Shown here: one piece after another, positions 36,601 through 49,720 of the stretch
How positions within the stretch are numbered: the stretch's first letter is position 1
Layout of the letters: the number at the start of each line of letters is the position of its first letter
Made by a program: the position numbers and the translations under genes
Notes under the pieces: generated by a model
What the model was told of the DNA's origin: nothing
Database searches by the model: none
Seen by the model: only the letters and a program-made list of their open reading frames with translations
From: Eopsaltria australis
Lineage: Eukaryota > Chordata > Aves > Passeriformes > Petroicidae
Direction of reading: 5' to 3'
Assembly (NCBI GenBank): GCA_034509425.1
Contig: JAVTVJ010000794.1
Span: 558,001-622,000 of the forward strand
Length of the DNA stretch: 64,000 nucleotides

Positions 36601-38367
36601 CTCACATGTTGAGCTAAAATTCATGCTGTCCATAATTATTCAGCAGTATTTCCAATACATGACCTTTCATCCCACACCAGATGTGAAAGCATCAGATGAG
36701 GTCCTGACTCACCTTCATTCCTTGTCAATCTAAACACCTGACTGTGGTGTCAGCCATCCTCTCTTCCTAGGGAAGGACTAGGGCCACAGCTGAAATCAGG
36801 CTTGACATTAATGTTATCAGAGAGTATTGCATGGGAGGAAGTGTTTCAGATGACAAGCCACAATTATATTAGCTGAAGCACTGGGGCTGGAAAGAATAAT
36901 TACAGAAAAGAACAAGATTAGCAGCACATAGTGACAAGATTAGCACTTGCTGGGCTGCTGTAACTTAAAGATGCTAAATCTCCCCTCTACCCACAACACA
37001 AACTTAACTGCTGGTGACTTGACTTAAAGCTATCCACTCCTGTCACCTCGGGTGAGCTTGCACTGGGGCAAACCTATATTTAAATTTCAATGCTTATATT
37101 TTTCCTAAAACCTTGCATTTTTGCTAACAAACCTCAGTCCCTTTTTTCAGCAGTGACTCTCTGTGTAGAGTTCATTAAGGATTTAAAATCCTTTCCAAAA
37201 CAAAACATATATGTGAAAAGCACTGGTAGAGCAGTGCTCCTGGCTATGAGAAGTACTCCCAGAAGGAAACAGGTAACTGTGTATGTCTAGACTGAAGCTG
37301 CTTTGCTGCAGAGTGTAATCTGAGCTGTTGGGGAGATTGTCCATTCCCAAATATATCTTCCTGTGGTCTACAACATATAAAACATAACACTGCATAGAGA
37401 AGTTGTTAAATGCCCTTAATTGTCTAAATTACCTTTAAAAAAGTAGTATGAGTGCTCAAGTCAGTTCAGCCTATCTTACCATGTTATTTCAGTTGCTGAA
37501 TGGTAATGCTTCAGAAGTGTAACATGACACTTCTGTAAAATAATTTGGTTTTTCTTTAGAGAGGGCTGTCATGAAGTGAAAAACAAATTAATCTGTCAAG
37601 TAAATAGACACACAGCATGAGGGCAGTGAACACTTTAAGAAAACAAAAACACAGGTAAATCCAGGATAGTATACCATCTTTTTTATCAAAAGAACAGACA
37701 AAAATGAGAGAAAACAAGCGCACACAAATATCATCTTGAAAGATGTCCTGAAGTGCTAATACCTCAAGACAATATTGGTGATTAAGGCTTGTGTTGACAT
37801 GGGACAGAAGTGAGGGCCACATCTCAGTTACATCTTTATCCAGGATCACTGAAGACTGATGCTATGGTTCAGCATCAATAGGCTGTGCTTTCAAAGGGGC
37901 AGTGCTGGTATAGATGAGATGCACACAATGGCTCAAACTGGGCAGTGAAGGGAGGGCACTATAGCCAGGAGACAACAGTTCGGCAGTGCTTGCTGGTATA
38001 CCCTGCATTTTCAGGTAATTATAACTGGTTTTTTCCTCCAGGTGAATGATAAACTCTCATTTGTATTTATTCAGTAGGCTCTGCAACCTGCTGTTGAAGA
38101 GAGGATCAGAAGATAATAGCAGCTGGACTCTTCCCCCCTCCCATGCTACACACTGCTCCAAGCTATGCTGTCACATACTCTGGGACAGACCCATGTTTTG
38201 CTGTGATTTTTGGTTTCTGACACCACAGACTGTGGGGACTGGCTGGTATTTTTAATCCATCTGCTGCAAATATCAGTGAGGAATTCCTGTTTGGAACCAC
38301 TTCCTTGTTTGTATTCCACACAAGGATTTAAAATAGACTATAAGAAATGAAGGAAGAGACAAATGGG
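33664..38367. other. Intergenic, no gene supported
   Basis: Unique sequence. A 169-codon plus-strand frame (35206-35715) overlaps a different 123-codon frame and has no domain or splice context. A short direct repeat of ACAAGATTAGCA lies near 36910-36945. Nothing else stands out. Confidence 0.55.
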
Positions 38368-38391
38368 GTGTGTGTGTGTGTGTCTGTGTGT

Positions 38392-38423
<32 letters not shown>
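38368..38423. repeat. (GT)n microsatellite
   Basis: About 56 bases of GT/TG dinucleotide with two TGTC interruptions; the longest pure part is the right-hand half. Confidence 0.97.
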
Positions 38424-38639
38424 ATGAAGAGGAAAGGCAGAAAAAAAGAGTGAAAAATGATTCAGAAATGTGTCTGTTCTTTCCGTTCAAGCCACTGTAC
38501 AGAAACTATGCTTCTATTGTGGGACAAAGACCTTTGAGCACAGTGAGATGTGTTTATGCTGCTCCTATCAAAGAGCCTTTCATCTCCAGAAAGCAAATTA
38601 TTAACACATTCCACTGAAGATGTGGGGGTGGAGGCCTGG

Positions 38640-39070
38640 CCTTGGAAAAAAAAAGCTGGCCAAAAATGAACAATTTTTTTATAAACACTTTTAATGATAG
38701 TGAATGGCGCCTTGCCAAGACCCTCATGCCCAGTGAAGCACTGCAGGCTGATTGTTTGTCTGGAGAAGTCCCGTGGGCTGAGTCTTTTGTGCCGAGGAAT
38801 TTCTCATTTGAAAAGCAGTGGTGTGGGAGGTGTGGGCCTTTCCAGGTTCATCGAGTTAAGGCCTGCACTGCCAGTTGCCTTAAACCTGCACCGGAGACTA
38901 ATTTATTTTGGATGAATGAACACCCGCCTCTGTTCCAGGCGGTAAATCTTGATCTTTCAGAAGAAACTCAAAACAAGAGGAGTAACCTGCACAAAATATG
39001 CAGAACAGCTCTGTTAATAAACTACTCCCCATGCATTCCCAGCATCCTGCACAGATGTCTGGCTATCTAG
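38640..39070 (+). other. Possible conserved non-coding element or transcript exon
   Basis: The block stays open for 142 codons on the plus strand and retains several CpGs (GAATGGCGCC, CCGTGGGC, GTGCCGAGG, ATCGAG, CACCCGCC, GGCGGT), unlike the repeats and AT-rich sequence around it. The peptide has no domain I know, and its amino-acid order does not suggest a folded protein. I read the block as a possible conserved enhancer or non-coding exon; a coding exon is less likely. Confidence 0.25.
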
Positions 39071-39346
39071 CAAAATTTTTGCTTACTATTATTCTATGAA
39101 TGAGTAAATATTTTATGTTTTCTCCCTTGCCCTATGGATCAATATTGGCTTGCTTATGGGAAAAGCTTGTTAGTAAATGAAGACCTGAAGTCAGTGTAAA
39201 AATAAATCTGTTAAAAATCTGGTTTATTTTTTCTCACTATCTTTTTTTTTTTCCTGTTTCATTTAATGTAATGCCATTATTTGCATGAGCTTCATATTTC
39301 TTCACAGCCATTATTGCCACGGAGCTACATACACATGTTGCAATAA

Positions 39347-39402
39347 ATTTAAATACATACATACATACATATATATGTGTGTATGTATATATGTATTTAA
39401 AT
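39347..39402. repeat. Near-perfect 56-base AT-rich inverted repeat
   Basis: Two arms, beginning ATTTAAATACATA and ending TATGTATTTAAAT, pair along their whole length with one mismatch (39360/39389) and two G-T wobbles and almost no loop. The interior is ATAC/TATG tetranucleotide repeat, so it probably grew from a microsatellite. Confidence 0.9.
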
Positions 39403-39970
39403 GAATTGTACTAACTGCACTGAGCTTGACAAGTTTGTATGATTCAAAGTACAACTACTGTTCTTGGAAAACAATATATTTCTTCTAGGACAACACTGAA
39501 GTTGAGTTCAACTCACTGTAAGGGGAGTAACTTTGTGATTCTGCCCATGCCCAAGTGCCTCTTTTACAGTGAAGATTCAACCTTTGGCCAATTGTGAATC
39601 CCAGAGTGGAATGGGAATTTCTGTGTTCTTCAGGTTCTACATGCTTGTGCATCTCTGATGTTTGTGTCCTTGTGTTAGCTGATTCCCAGGTAACTTAAGA
39701 CACTTAAGGAGATGCTTCTTCAAAGGTTCTTCCCAAGATACAAATGTTCATATCCAACTCTGAGAAGTAGCTCTAAAGTATGAAGTAACCCACCTGCCAG
39801 TTCCAGTTTATAATGCACAGACTGGCCTGTGGAATAATGCCAGTTGAGATGACAAAAACTTTCAGCTTCCTGAAAAAATAGACATTTCATGTTTGAAAAT
39901 GAAATCAAAACAGGGTGGAAAAAACTGCTTCCGATTTGTGGAAGATACCAATATATAAAAAAAATCATGT

Positions 39971-40033
39971 TCTATATATCTATATATATCTATATCTATA
40001 TCTATATCTATATCTATATCTATATCTATATCT
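39971..40033. repeat. (TATATC)n hexanucleotide repeat
   Basis: About ten tandem TATATC/CTATAT units, the last eight or so nearly pure. On the minus strand it translates to an artefactual Asp-Ile dipeptide repeat. Confidence 0.96.
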
Positions 40034-43000
40034 AACCAAGAGTTTAAAAGTACCCCCTGAAAATAGGGAAGATACTGGTTTACAGCACATAGAGTTTCTG
40101 AGCTGTAGGCCATAGGACCACCATAGTCTTAACTTGAAGATATCTGATCTGAGGGCTTAAAAAACCCTGAGAAGTGCCAAGGGCTCATTTTCTGGGAAGC
40201 CAGAATACCCAGGTTCTTGGTCACCCTTTGGTCTAGGTAGACAGGTGAGGAAAAACCAGGGAAAAAAATCTACAAAAAACCCACCCTGTAGCTAGAACTT
40301 TTACATTTTTATACAAGTTGGCAATTTCAAATAAAAAAAAATTCTTTTTAAAAGTTTTCCATCAATCCTGATTTGAGTGAGAGCTGAGTTAAGTGTAGCC
40401 TAGCAATGCAATGCTCATAATCCAAGGGCTGTAAATCAACATAATGTTTCATGCACCCAGGTATTCTGATCTCTAGACAAAAATAATCTCACTCCATGAG
40501 TTTTTCTCTGTGTGTATATATGCCTGTAGATGTATAACATATGTACACACTTCAAAAGTTGCTATGATATTGATAAATACAAGACTTCATTATTTTTGAA
40601 GCTCACATGGCAGGTTTTTTTTTTTCTTCAAAGGGGAAGTATACCTTACCAACAACTTAGCAACTATAGCTGAACTTCAGCAGGAAAAATCTTAACCTAT
40701 CTCTCAATAATGCCCATTTTAGTTGTTCACTTGAAATGGAAATCAAGTTTCTTTGTTTTGTAATACTTTCTTTATACTTATACATTTTGATAATTCATTC
40801 AAATAATGAATTTTCAAAATGTTTTCATAATAAGTTTTTAAACTCCCAGAGTGAATGCTGTTTATAAGGTATGTGTCCTCAGTGAACTCAGTGGTTAAAG
40901 CCTGGCTCCCCTGCAGCCGAAAGCAAAGCTCCTGATTGATTGTGGCAATACTAGGAATTCACCCAGCCAGTTTCACTGACAAGCACATTTCTCCATTCAC
41001 TCCTAGCCTCCTTTTAGTTTTTCTTCTCCAGAAATCCAGTTATTTGGCATTATTTTTTCCTCAGTCAGCTGTTCTCTGTTCTGCTGGAGGACAGCTGAGT
41101 CCAAAAGATCAAAAGATTCCCAGACTCTTAATCTACCCTTACTTAGAGGGGTTTGTTTTGTTTTGTTGTTTGCTTGCTTTTCCACTGAAAGCTGTTTCCC
41201 TGCTCTACTTACCCTGCGTGAGAAAGTCTGAGTAGCAATAGTCCTGAAAAGACTGTCTCTGCAATATCTGTGATCAGAGGCATCCTTTCACCAGGCTAAT
41301 GGAAAGCTATTGTTCAGTGAGAACCGGTCTTGGGATTCACACTGTTGAACCCATCAGGATGTTGTTTTCTTCCCCCTGGGCTGCAGTGCAAACAGGCACA
41401 TGGGAGCAATCTCTGTTGCTGAAACCTTACTTACCTACTCCACCAGCTTAGGCATTAGGCAGTAATGTCAGTTTATTATGTATCTTATACACAATGTTTC
41501 AAGAAGATTTTAAGGGTTAAGGCAAGTAAGATTCAGTTCTTCTCTGATGCTTCAATCTGTGTAACTACATTGCAGCCAATATATTACTGAGGCTACAAAT
41601 ACAAGCAAAGAGCAGCTAAACTGTGAAGTGTTTAATAACCCCAATGTGTGAGGATGCTTAAGATTAAAGTTAGAATTCACCCTCCTGTTCCTAAATAAAT
41701 TCATAGTAAATTTAAGAGCCTCCCAGGATTCCATACTGCTTCAAGAGGCTCCTCTGATTTTAATCCCTGTGTTCCTACGTGATAAAATCAGTGAGGGTCT
41801 AATGGCTTTGGGGGTTCCCATGGTTCTTTGGACTTTGCTGTCTCTTTAAAGGTAGCTGCCCTTCAATGTGATTTTATAAAATGCTCTCAGCAACACAGTC
41901 CAGTTTGTGGCTTTGGCTTCTTGTCTCATCTCTGCTTGCTCAGCCTCCAGTGGTCCCACATTCGGTTTGAATGTAATGCTAAATATTTTCTAATCTCTAC
42001 TTATTTTGGACTCTTGATTTCCTTTTGGCCAGCATTACAATGTCACTTGCAAATATGAAGGTTTGCATAAATCAACTGTCCCCAGCAGCATTGTTTTTGA
42101 GATATAAAGTGTCTTTTTTCTGATATACTCAAACACATAATCACAAATATATTACTTGCTGTGTTTTGAGTTGCATAACAGGTCAGGGCTCTGATGAGTC
42201 ATAGGGACCTGACACATTGAGGTCCTGCAGATCATGACTATACTTCTGGGGTTCTGTATGAAAGTTTTCAAGCCCTTCTCAGAGTTTTGGTGTTCTACAT
42301 AATTTTTCTTCATTCAGGGTGCATTTGCCATTTCTGAAGGATTAGATTATGATTTCATAAGATTTCATATTCCTTATTATAAACATCAGTATTTTGCCTT
42401 TGTTCATATTCCTAAGGGGACTATTTGAATGGGGACTTTTGTTTCTAGCTCTTTGCTTTTCTGCACATTATAGGCTTCAGCTATGAGGGCTAGAGTCCCA
42501 TGCAGTTTATGATGCTTAACCTAGTCTGATTTGCCTTTTAAGGATGTATTTCTTTTCCCTTGGCAAAAAAATTTAGTTTACAATGTGACAGACTCTGATA
42601 TTGTCTAGGCAGTTATAAATTTAATGTTTCCCTTAGTATTTTAAAAGGAACAGGACTAAGGGAAGTAAGTCTAGGTTTGAATAAACTCAATGAGTGAGTG
42701 AAACAAACATTATCATCTGAGCAGGACTGGTGTGTCAGTGTGCCTATGCTCCTGGTTGTGCAACACTGCAGGAGGGAAGCCCAGTGGCTGGAAACATGGC
42801 TTGTTATTCAACTGCACAATGAAGTCCAGGACTAAGAACTGTGTGTATGGCTCTTGCAGTAGGTTATCTGAGACATGGTGGTTAAGGATGCAATAACATT
42901 AATAAGTAATGTCTATGTCTAAGTTTTAGTTCTTTCCTCCTTGCAAGGGTCCAGGGACAGAGAGATTTCACATAAATGCAGTGACAAACACCAGCTCTTT

Positions 43001-46000
43001 ATAAAGTTCTGTGGCTTAGATGGAAGCTCAGTTTCCAATTGCTCTTTGATTCTTTTCTGTTATAGATTTGTCACTTGCAGGCAGCTGACTTCCCTGATGG
43101 GAGGCAGGAAGCTGCTAATGGGGAAACACCTTTCTCTCTGTTGGTTCATTCTTCATCAAGAGGATATTTCCTAGGATAGGAAACTCTCAAAGGAAGTGAG
43201 TATGTTAGGAGGATGGGAGGAAATGGAGAAAGAGGGAGTCCTAAATGATCTGACAACAGCACTGCAGCTGCTCCAGCCCTTGCACAAAAAATAGCCAGCA
43301 TTAAAGGATTTATTTATATAAATATGCTTTTAAAATGTATTTTGATTTATAGGTAACTGCCTAGTTGAGTTAATTTTAGCTCACTTGTCAGGATGTGAAG
43401 TACATTGTATTATTTTTTGTCCAGGGTAAATCAGCAAGTTAATAAGAATCTGGGCTTCCCACTCTGGCATGCAGCATCTGCAGCTTCAGAGAGGGCTGGG
43501 GAAAGAAACAGACCCAAATTGTTTGTCACAATTTTCTCCAGTCATTATCTATCTCCCTCTCTGACCTTTGCAAGTGGAGCAGTAAGCAAGGTGTGTGGTA
43601 GCAGCCTGTTCCTGACTATAAACAGCAGCCACAGATTGCAGAAGGACTCATGTTCCCATTGAGTGATGGCCAGAAAGTGGTCAGGGTGCTGAGTCAGTAC
43701 AGCCAGAGAGAGCCAGGAGCGCTTAGGATGGTGTCTCTATGTCATCTCACCTTGTGTGTCCTACTCCTACCCTGAAAAGCTGAGCTCCCTGCACTGCTCC
43801 ACGCTGACAGCAATCGTTTCTGGGCAGTACTGAGGCAGTGCTCCCCTCTGCTTTGGCCCTGTTTCTGTCTGATAACACAGGCTGCTGCCTCCCTGGCATT
43901 TATCCATCATGTTGTGTCTGGAAACTGGGTCAGAGAAGACTAGCTTTTTGACATACACTTTATAATCATCACTCTTCATTGTGAGCTGCAAGGTCACACA
44001 ATTCAGTGGCCTGAGGAGAGACATGGATGCACTGAACTACTGCCAGAGCAGCTGAAAAAGAGCTCCTATTCATTGCAGATTACATGTTTTGACCTAACTC
44101 TGACAGAAAAGCGTACCTGTCAGCTCCATGGCAGGCTGATTAGGTTAATTAAGTCCTTGTCTATGAGTACAATAATTAGAACTGTCAGTTATTTAAATGA
44201 TGATAGAAGAAAGGCAAGATTCAAGGAGAAGCACTGGAGTTTGGAAGTACTAACAATCTAGGAGGGAATCCATAACAGGCAGTGATTTAACACTTCCCTT
44301 CAGGCAACCTCATTTATGAATAATGCTGAGGGGAGGAGAAAATTATGTTCACTGGGGGTTTATTTTGTTTTGCACCTAAAGTAATGAGAACTGAGATAGT
44401 CAATACGTTCATAAATCAGATTTACAGGCTGCAAGCTTAACTGTAGCCTTGGGGTAACCTTGGAAAACTCTCTTTTCACAGGGATGGTCTGCAGAAAGAG
44501 AAGAATAGTGTGTATCTTCTAATCCTCCCAACAAAGGTATGAGAAGTCATTTTGTGTATTCTTGTAGTTTTGGATTTGTCAGTACATGCCATGCACCAGG
44601 GTGATAAGTTACAGTAGTAGTGTGGTTAGTAGCACAACATGGGAAGAAAGGGAAGCTGAAAGAAACAAACTCAGGAGATCCACATCCAAGGCTAGAAAAC
44701 AGGTCTCTGGTCATTGCAGAGAACCCTCTTAGGATGTTTGATTATTATGCCTCGTATTTTTAGATGTAAATACATTTGCAAGAGAACAGAGAAAAGAGAA
44801 CAAAATAACAGTGTGTCTGGAAAACGTGCTTGCTAGGACCAGAACAGGGTTTTCTTAGTTCAAAGCCAAGAGAAGACTGTGGAGGAAGAGAGGATCCTCA
44901 TGGTAAACCCTTCCAGTGTGGTAGGTGGAAGTGTGATATTCACTGAATCATGTGGCAACCAAGTGAGAGACAGGAGGAGACCACCTGAAAGCCTCAGTCA
45001 AGAAAGGACTAAGGTACTGGATTTTGAGGTACAAGGAAGTATTTTTGGTAACTATACAGCATTAAAATCAGATTTAAAGAATGCAATTGTATGGGTTTTT
45101 TAAAAGAGCACATCTGTCCCAAATTTTTCTGCATGCATGCATACATCACAAAAAAATCATGTAAGCCAAACAATAATTAGGAAAAAACCCTCCAGAAAAC
45201 AGGACCAACCTGTTTTTGTGGAACTGAACACTTTCTCATCATACTTGCTCAATCAGAGAAACACACTGTTAAAAAGTCTGTATGGATTGATTTGGACATG
45301 GTTTGTGGAAGGAGGGATAACACTCAAATGTGAGGTTCTCAGCCATTTCTTCACATTGCTTAAGAAAATATATTCACTGTAAAGCTGAGAAGATTTCATA
45401 AACATGGCAGTGGTAACAACCTCATTTTTAACTGACAGTGCATAAATCTTCTGTGCTGTTGGCACCAGATGCTAGAAGAAGCTTGAATTATATCCATCTC
45501 AAGAAGAAGTGCCAGAGCCAATCCCTTTCCCACCAGCAGGAACAGTTGATGTGTATCAGCAGCTTTTACAGTTTAATAAATTTGGTGATTAAAAGCAGTG
45601 ATTCCTCAGGGTAAGGATTGCTGGTGTTGTTTTGTGTTAAGCAGAGGCATCTCTGGCCAGCACTGAAAGTAATGCTGCCTGCCCATTACCAGCTGTTAAA
45701 TGAGAATTGTTGAGGAAACCTCAGTGCAGCTTTTTTTTTTCCTACAGGAGAAAGGTAAAAATTATTTAAACATCACAATATAATGCTCTGGTCTCTGGCT
45801 GTGGTGAATATCAAATGCTTTAGCTGAGGATCTAAAGATAACGTTGGCATTTTGTTATCCAAGCGCTTCCCTTGCCATGCAGTGCTCATCCCTGGGCCCC
45901 ATGGCACACAGACACCTATCTCCTCTACTCTAGTGATAAATGCAGAAACAACTGTGGAGCCTCTGCTTTACAACTAAAGTAATTCAGAAATGAGCAGAGA

Positions 46001-47819
46001 CTAAGTCTCCTAGTCAAAGTAATGCCCTGAAATCGGGTTAGAAAGAGGACATTGCTATTTCCCTTCCTTTCAATGCTATTTAGGTAAAAGGAGCTAGAAA
46101 TGTCCATGCTACTGAATCATGAATAGGGAGCATTACAATTTTATTTGTACATATTTTTTTCTCCCTAGAGATCTCAATGTATAGAACACTGTCACATTTC
46201 AGATGATAAAACTGGACTAGTGGTTGCCTCACACTGTATTTTATAAACTAAAAATACTTTATAAAGAAAACTTCTTCCAGGTTTCAACATAAAATGAATT
46301 ACCACAGGATCATGAATCTTCACTCCTCAACAAGCAGACTGGATGTGCATGGCCTCATCCTACTGCAAGTGTCTGGGGAGCTGAGATGTCTGTGTTCCAC
46401 AATGGAACAGGGAGAAGACCCCCTGAATTTACTGAGGGGAAAGGGCTTAATCACAGTCACTGAACATGATGCTCTAGCTCAGTTGAAGGGCTCAGTTTTT
46501 ACAGATTACTCAGCAAGAGAGAGAAAAAAAGAAATTATATTTCAGTTGAAAAGATATGAAATTTTGACTGAACTGAGTTACACCTCTTTTAATTTTACAG
46601 CTTCTGAAAACTTGTAAAACCACTTCTTTTTATCCCTATATTGGGTCTCACATTCTTGTTTTGTGATATCTGCATGAAAAAGGCATGGCTTCCTTGAGCA
46701 GGATAGCCTGGAGAGCTGGCATGAGCAGACCTGGTCCAGTGGGTGGAGGCTGAAGCATGGGTACCCAAGGGCAGCCATCCAGCCCTACGCTGCACAGCAC
46801 AGATGGACAAATGCCTGCAGACCTGCTGCACCCTGTGAGCTCTGCATGTGGGTTTTGTATGCTTCTGTGCAGGCTTCTGTGTAGGAGTGCTGCTTCTGGA
46901 CTTAGCAGAGGTAACAGACCTCTGCAGCCAGAGCATCCACAATCCAAAAGTATTCAGGTGCAGAATTAGCCCAGAGGGGCTTTGTCTGGCAAATGGCAAT
47001 TACAGGGATAAGCTTGTGGTATTCTGGAGATATTGCACACCCAGGCAAGGAGCCTTCCTGCTCTGGATTTAGAAGGTAATTTCTGAAGCCAACAATGCAT
47101 AATGAGCAGAATTTATAAGACAATTTTGTTTATATTATATTTTATTTATAAGAGAAAGACAATGCAGGGCAAATCTCATGCTGAGGAGGTAAAGGCCAAT
47201 AGAATTGCCTTAGGAGCTTTTGAGCATATGTATTTCATAGTCTGGTGAGGATGTCTACATTTATCGAGTGTAACACACACAAGATGCCAATGACATGAAT
47301 AAAAGAGTGAGGGTTAACTGGAGGTGGACTTGTAAAAAACAAGTCAGAGGAAGCAAGCAGTAAAACCTCAGATAATAATGACAGGCTTTAGCTGCAAGAT
47401 GGATATCAAGACCAAGGACTTTAACCCTTCCTAAATTAGAGATTGGTTGGATGCGTGGTTGTATTTCAGGCATGATTCTATTTATAAATAACAAAAAGGT
47501 CTTCATGCAACCTGCCAATTTATGCAGATGGACAAAGACAGCTTTGGAGGCTTAATAAAGGCTTTTTTGTTTTACAATACTACATCTGTTTTAGATAATG
47601 CAGGAATGCTGTTTAATAAGATCTTTCATATACGCTTCCCGTTTAGTATCTCTCCCTAATCACTTCAGATGCCCATATTAGCAAAATTAAACTATACAAA
47701 TGGTACAATGACAAGAGTCAGATCTGAGCAAGGACATAAACCAGTAAACCAGATGCCATCTGTAGAAATTCCCTGGTCAACAAACTAATAAAATTTTCTT
47801 TTCTTCCCCTTTGATAAAG
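40034..47819. other. Intergenic, no gene supported
   Basis: AT-rich unique sequence with short T runs (for example 40615-40625 and 45731-45740). On the minus strand a 31-base interval (41243-41213) is flanked by a fair acceptor and a strong GTAAGT donor; it is listed as a finding. No protein frame is recognisable. Confidence 0.55.
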
Positions 47820-48080
47820 GCTACATTTTATTAAGGAAGCCGCTTTTGACAGCTGTGTTAATACAGTTAAACGATATTTCTGAGAAACTAATCAGAGAAA
47901 TGTCTGGAAATAGATTAGGTCTCCTCTTTGATTTAGAAACAAAGTGAAATTTTTAATAAGACCATTTAAAAATAGATTCAGCCTCTGACTTGCCATTGTG
48001 AATAACTCAAAACTAATTTTTTTACTAAAATCTGATGACTTGGCCAGAGTTTTGACAAGATCACAAGATCAACAGTGTCC
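47820..48080. promoter_or_regulatory. Possible conserved non-coding element (AT-rich)
   Basis: Repeat-free AT-rich sequence with clustered homeodomain- and GATA-like words (ATTTTATTAAGG, GTTAATACAG, AACTAATC, AATAGATTAGG, TAATAAGACC). Composition resembles gene-desert enhancers; conservation was not testable. Confidence 0.2.
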
Positions 48081-48499
48081 TTTCATGTCTGGTGTCACAG
48101 CCATTCTTAAGAGCACTCAAGATTGCATCTGATTTTATTATTTGGAAAAACACAGAAGAGTAAAATTTAGAGTGAATCTCAACTGATATATGCCCATGTA
48201 ACGTCTTTTATAACAGTTCACTCAAGAAGAGCATGTGCCCATTTAAAATTTTACTGCATCCTAAATCCAGTAAGGTTGTCTTACTATCTTTAAGACTATT
48301 CTAAGTGCTGCAGTTTAAAGAGCATTAGCAAATATAATTTCTCCTATATTTCCTGCACTCATTCCCTGCCTCCCCTGACCAACTCTTGAAGAGAAAAACA
48401 GGTAGTGGCAGAAACTGCTTATGAACCAGAAGTAGGGGTAGAAGTGAATATCGGTCTTGCTGTCCCAGACATTGCTGCAGTTTGGTGCCAAAATAATTT

Positions 48500-49720
48500 T
48501 CTCATTGTGCTAATTCCTTAATAGTAGCATTGCACGCTCAACGGCAGTTCTCTGCTCCACATGGCTTGACAGAGGCCTTTTGTTAGCACTGATTGCTGGA
48601 GGAAGTTGCTCAGGTCCACTGAGATCCACCACCCAGTCAGCTGTCAGACTGCCCAGCAGCCCGAGCTTACAGTGGGGGCAGCACAAGAGCACACTCCAGG
48701 GATCCTGGAGACCAGCACCAGCCGCTGGCTGGCGGAGCACAGTCCATTCCCTGCGCCATGCGTGGTCCCCAGCAGCTGCTGCAGCAGCAGCAGCTCCTCC
48801 CAGATGGCTGGGCCGTGGGGTGGCTGTGGGTGGGGGTGAGGGGAGCCCTGCCCGAGTGCCAGGATCTGAGAGGAAGCGCTGCCATTCACACAGCCCAGCT
48901 TGGCCCCAGCCTTGCCAGCACACTTGGCACACGGTGACAGTGTAGCCTCTGTTTGTGTCAGTGGCTCTTTCAGCCAGTGTGCATTTGGAAAGCCAGCGTG
49001 CTTCAGAGAGAGTCAATTTAGCTGGGGCAACTCGGGTGTTCTGTCAGAGAAAATTCCCTCATCCCCACAATCATTTGGAGGCACCACGGTCCAGGCGCTG
49101 AGTTGGCAATGCCTTAGATCACCTCCCAACACCTGAGTCATCCCCATGTGGGACTCATGCAGAAGATGCAAGGCAGGAACCACATGTGCTTTTGTGTCCA
49201 TGCATGTATATGAAAGCTAAATTGCATGGAAAAAGCCATGAAATCTGTGAAATCAGGGATTTTAAACATAAAAATCCAAAAAGTTGAAATTGAACGTGGA
49301 GAGTGGGGAAGAGCCGAGACCATTGCAACGATGTCCATTGCAATGAAAGCCAAGATGGAACCTGTTGTATTTCACAGCCTTTTGCAGACTCTGCCAGCAT
49401 GGCTCTCATGATTCCACTTGTCCATTCTCCATCCCAGGCATCCAGCTCCTTTAGCCCACAAGTGGTCAAGGACAGCCTTGGAGCCTGCTGCCAGAATGCC
49501 CTTGGGGCAGTGGCTGCTGAAGATGACTTCCCAGTCCCCATGGCCCTGATGGGGCTTGGCAGCAGTGGCTGAGGAATGCACTGGCCGATGGAGCCTGGCA
49601 GGACTGGGAGACCTGGAGCCTGTCAGAGGGGCAATCTCCTCCATTATGGAAGTCAGCAGGAATCAGCAGTGCTCTGACTGGAGCATGGCACTTTTGTTCT
49701 CTGCAGTGAAGGACCTTGTG
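48500..49720. other. GC-richer intergenic block
   Basis: This block is richer in GC than its flanks and contains an interrupted CAG/CTG tract (48769-48799). Overlapping frames of up to 168 codons occur on both strands but have no domain. CpG is not markedly enriched, so it does not look like a promoter island. Nothing more can be supported. Confidence 0.4.
48769..48799. repeat. Interrupted CAG/CTG tract
   Basis: CAGCAGCTGCTG is followed by four CAG units and CTCC; too interrupted to be strongly unstable. Confidence 0.8.

Noticed and set aside
39862..40113. Asp-Ile repeat protein on the minus strand
   Set aside because: It is the translation of the TATATC hexanucleotide repeat.
48510..49016. 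168-codon minus-strand frame
   Set aside because: Low-complexity Ala run from the CAG/CTG tract, alternative frames open on both strands, no homology recognised.
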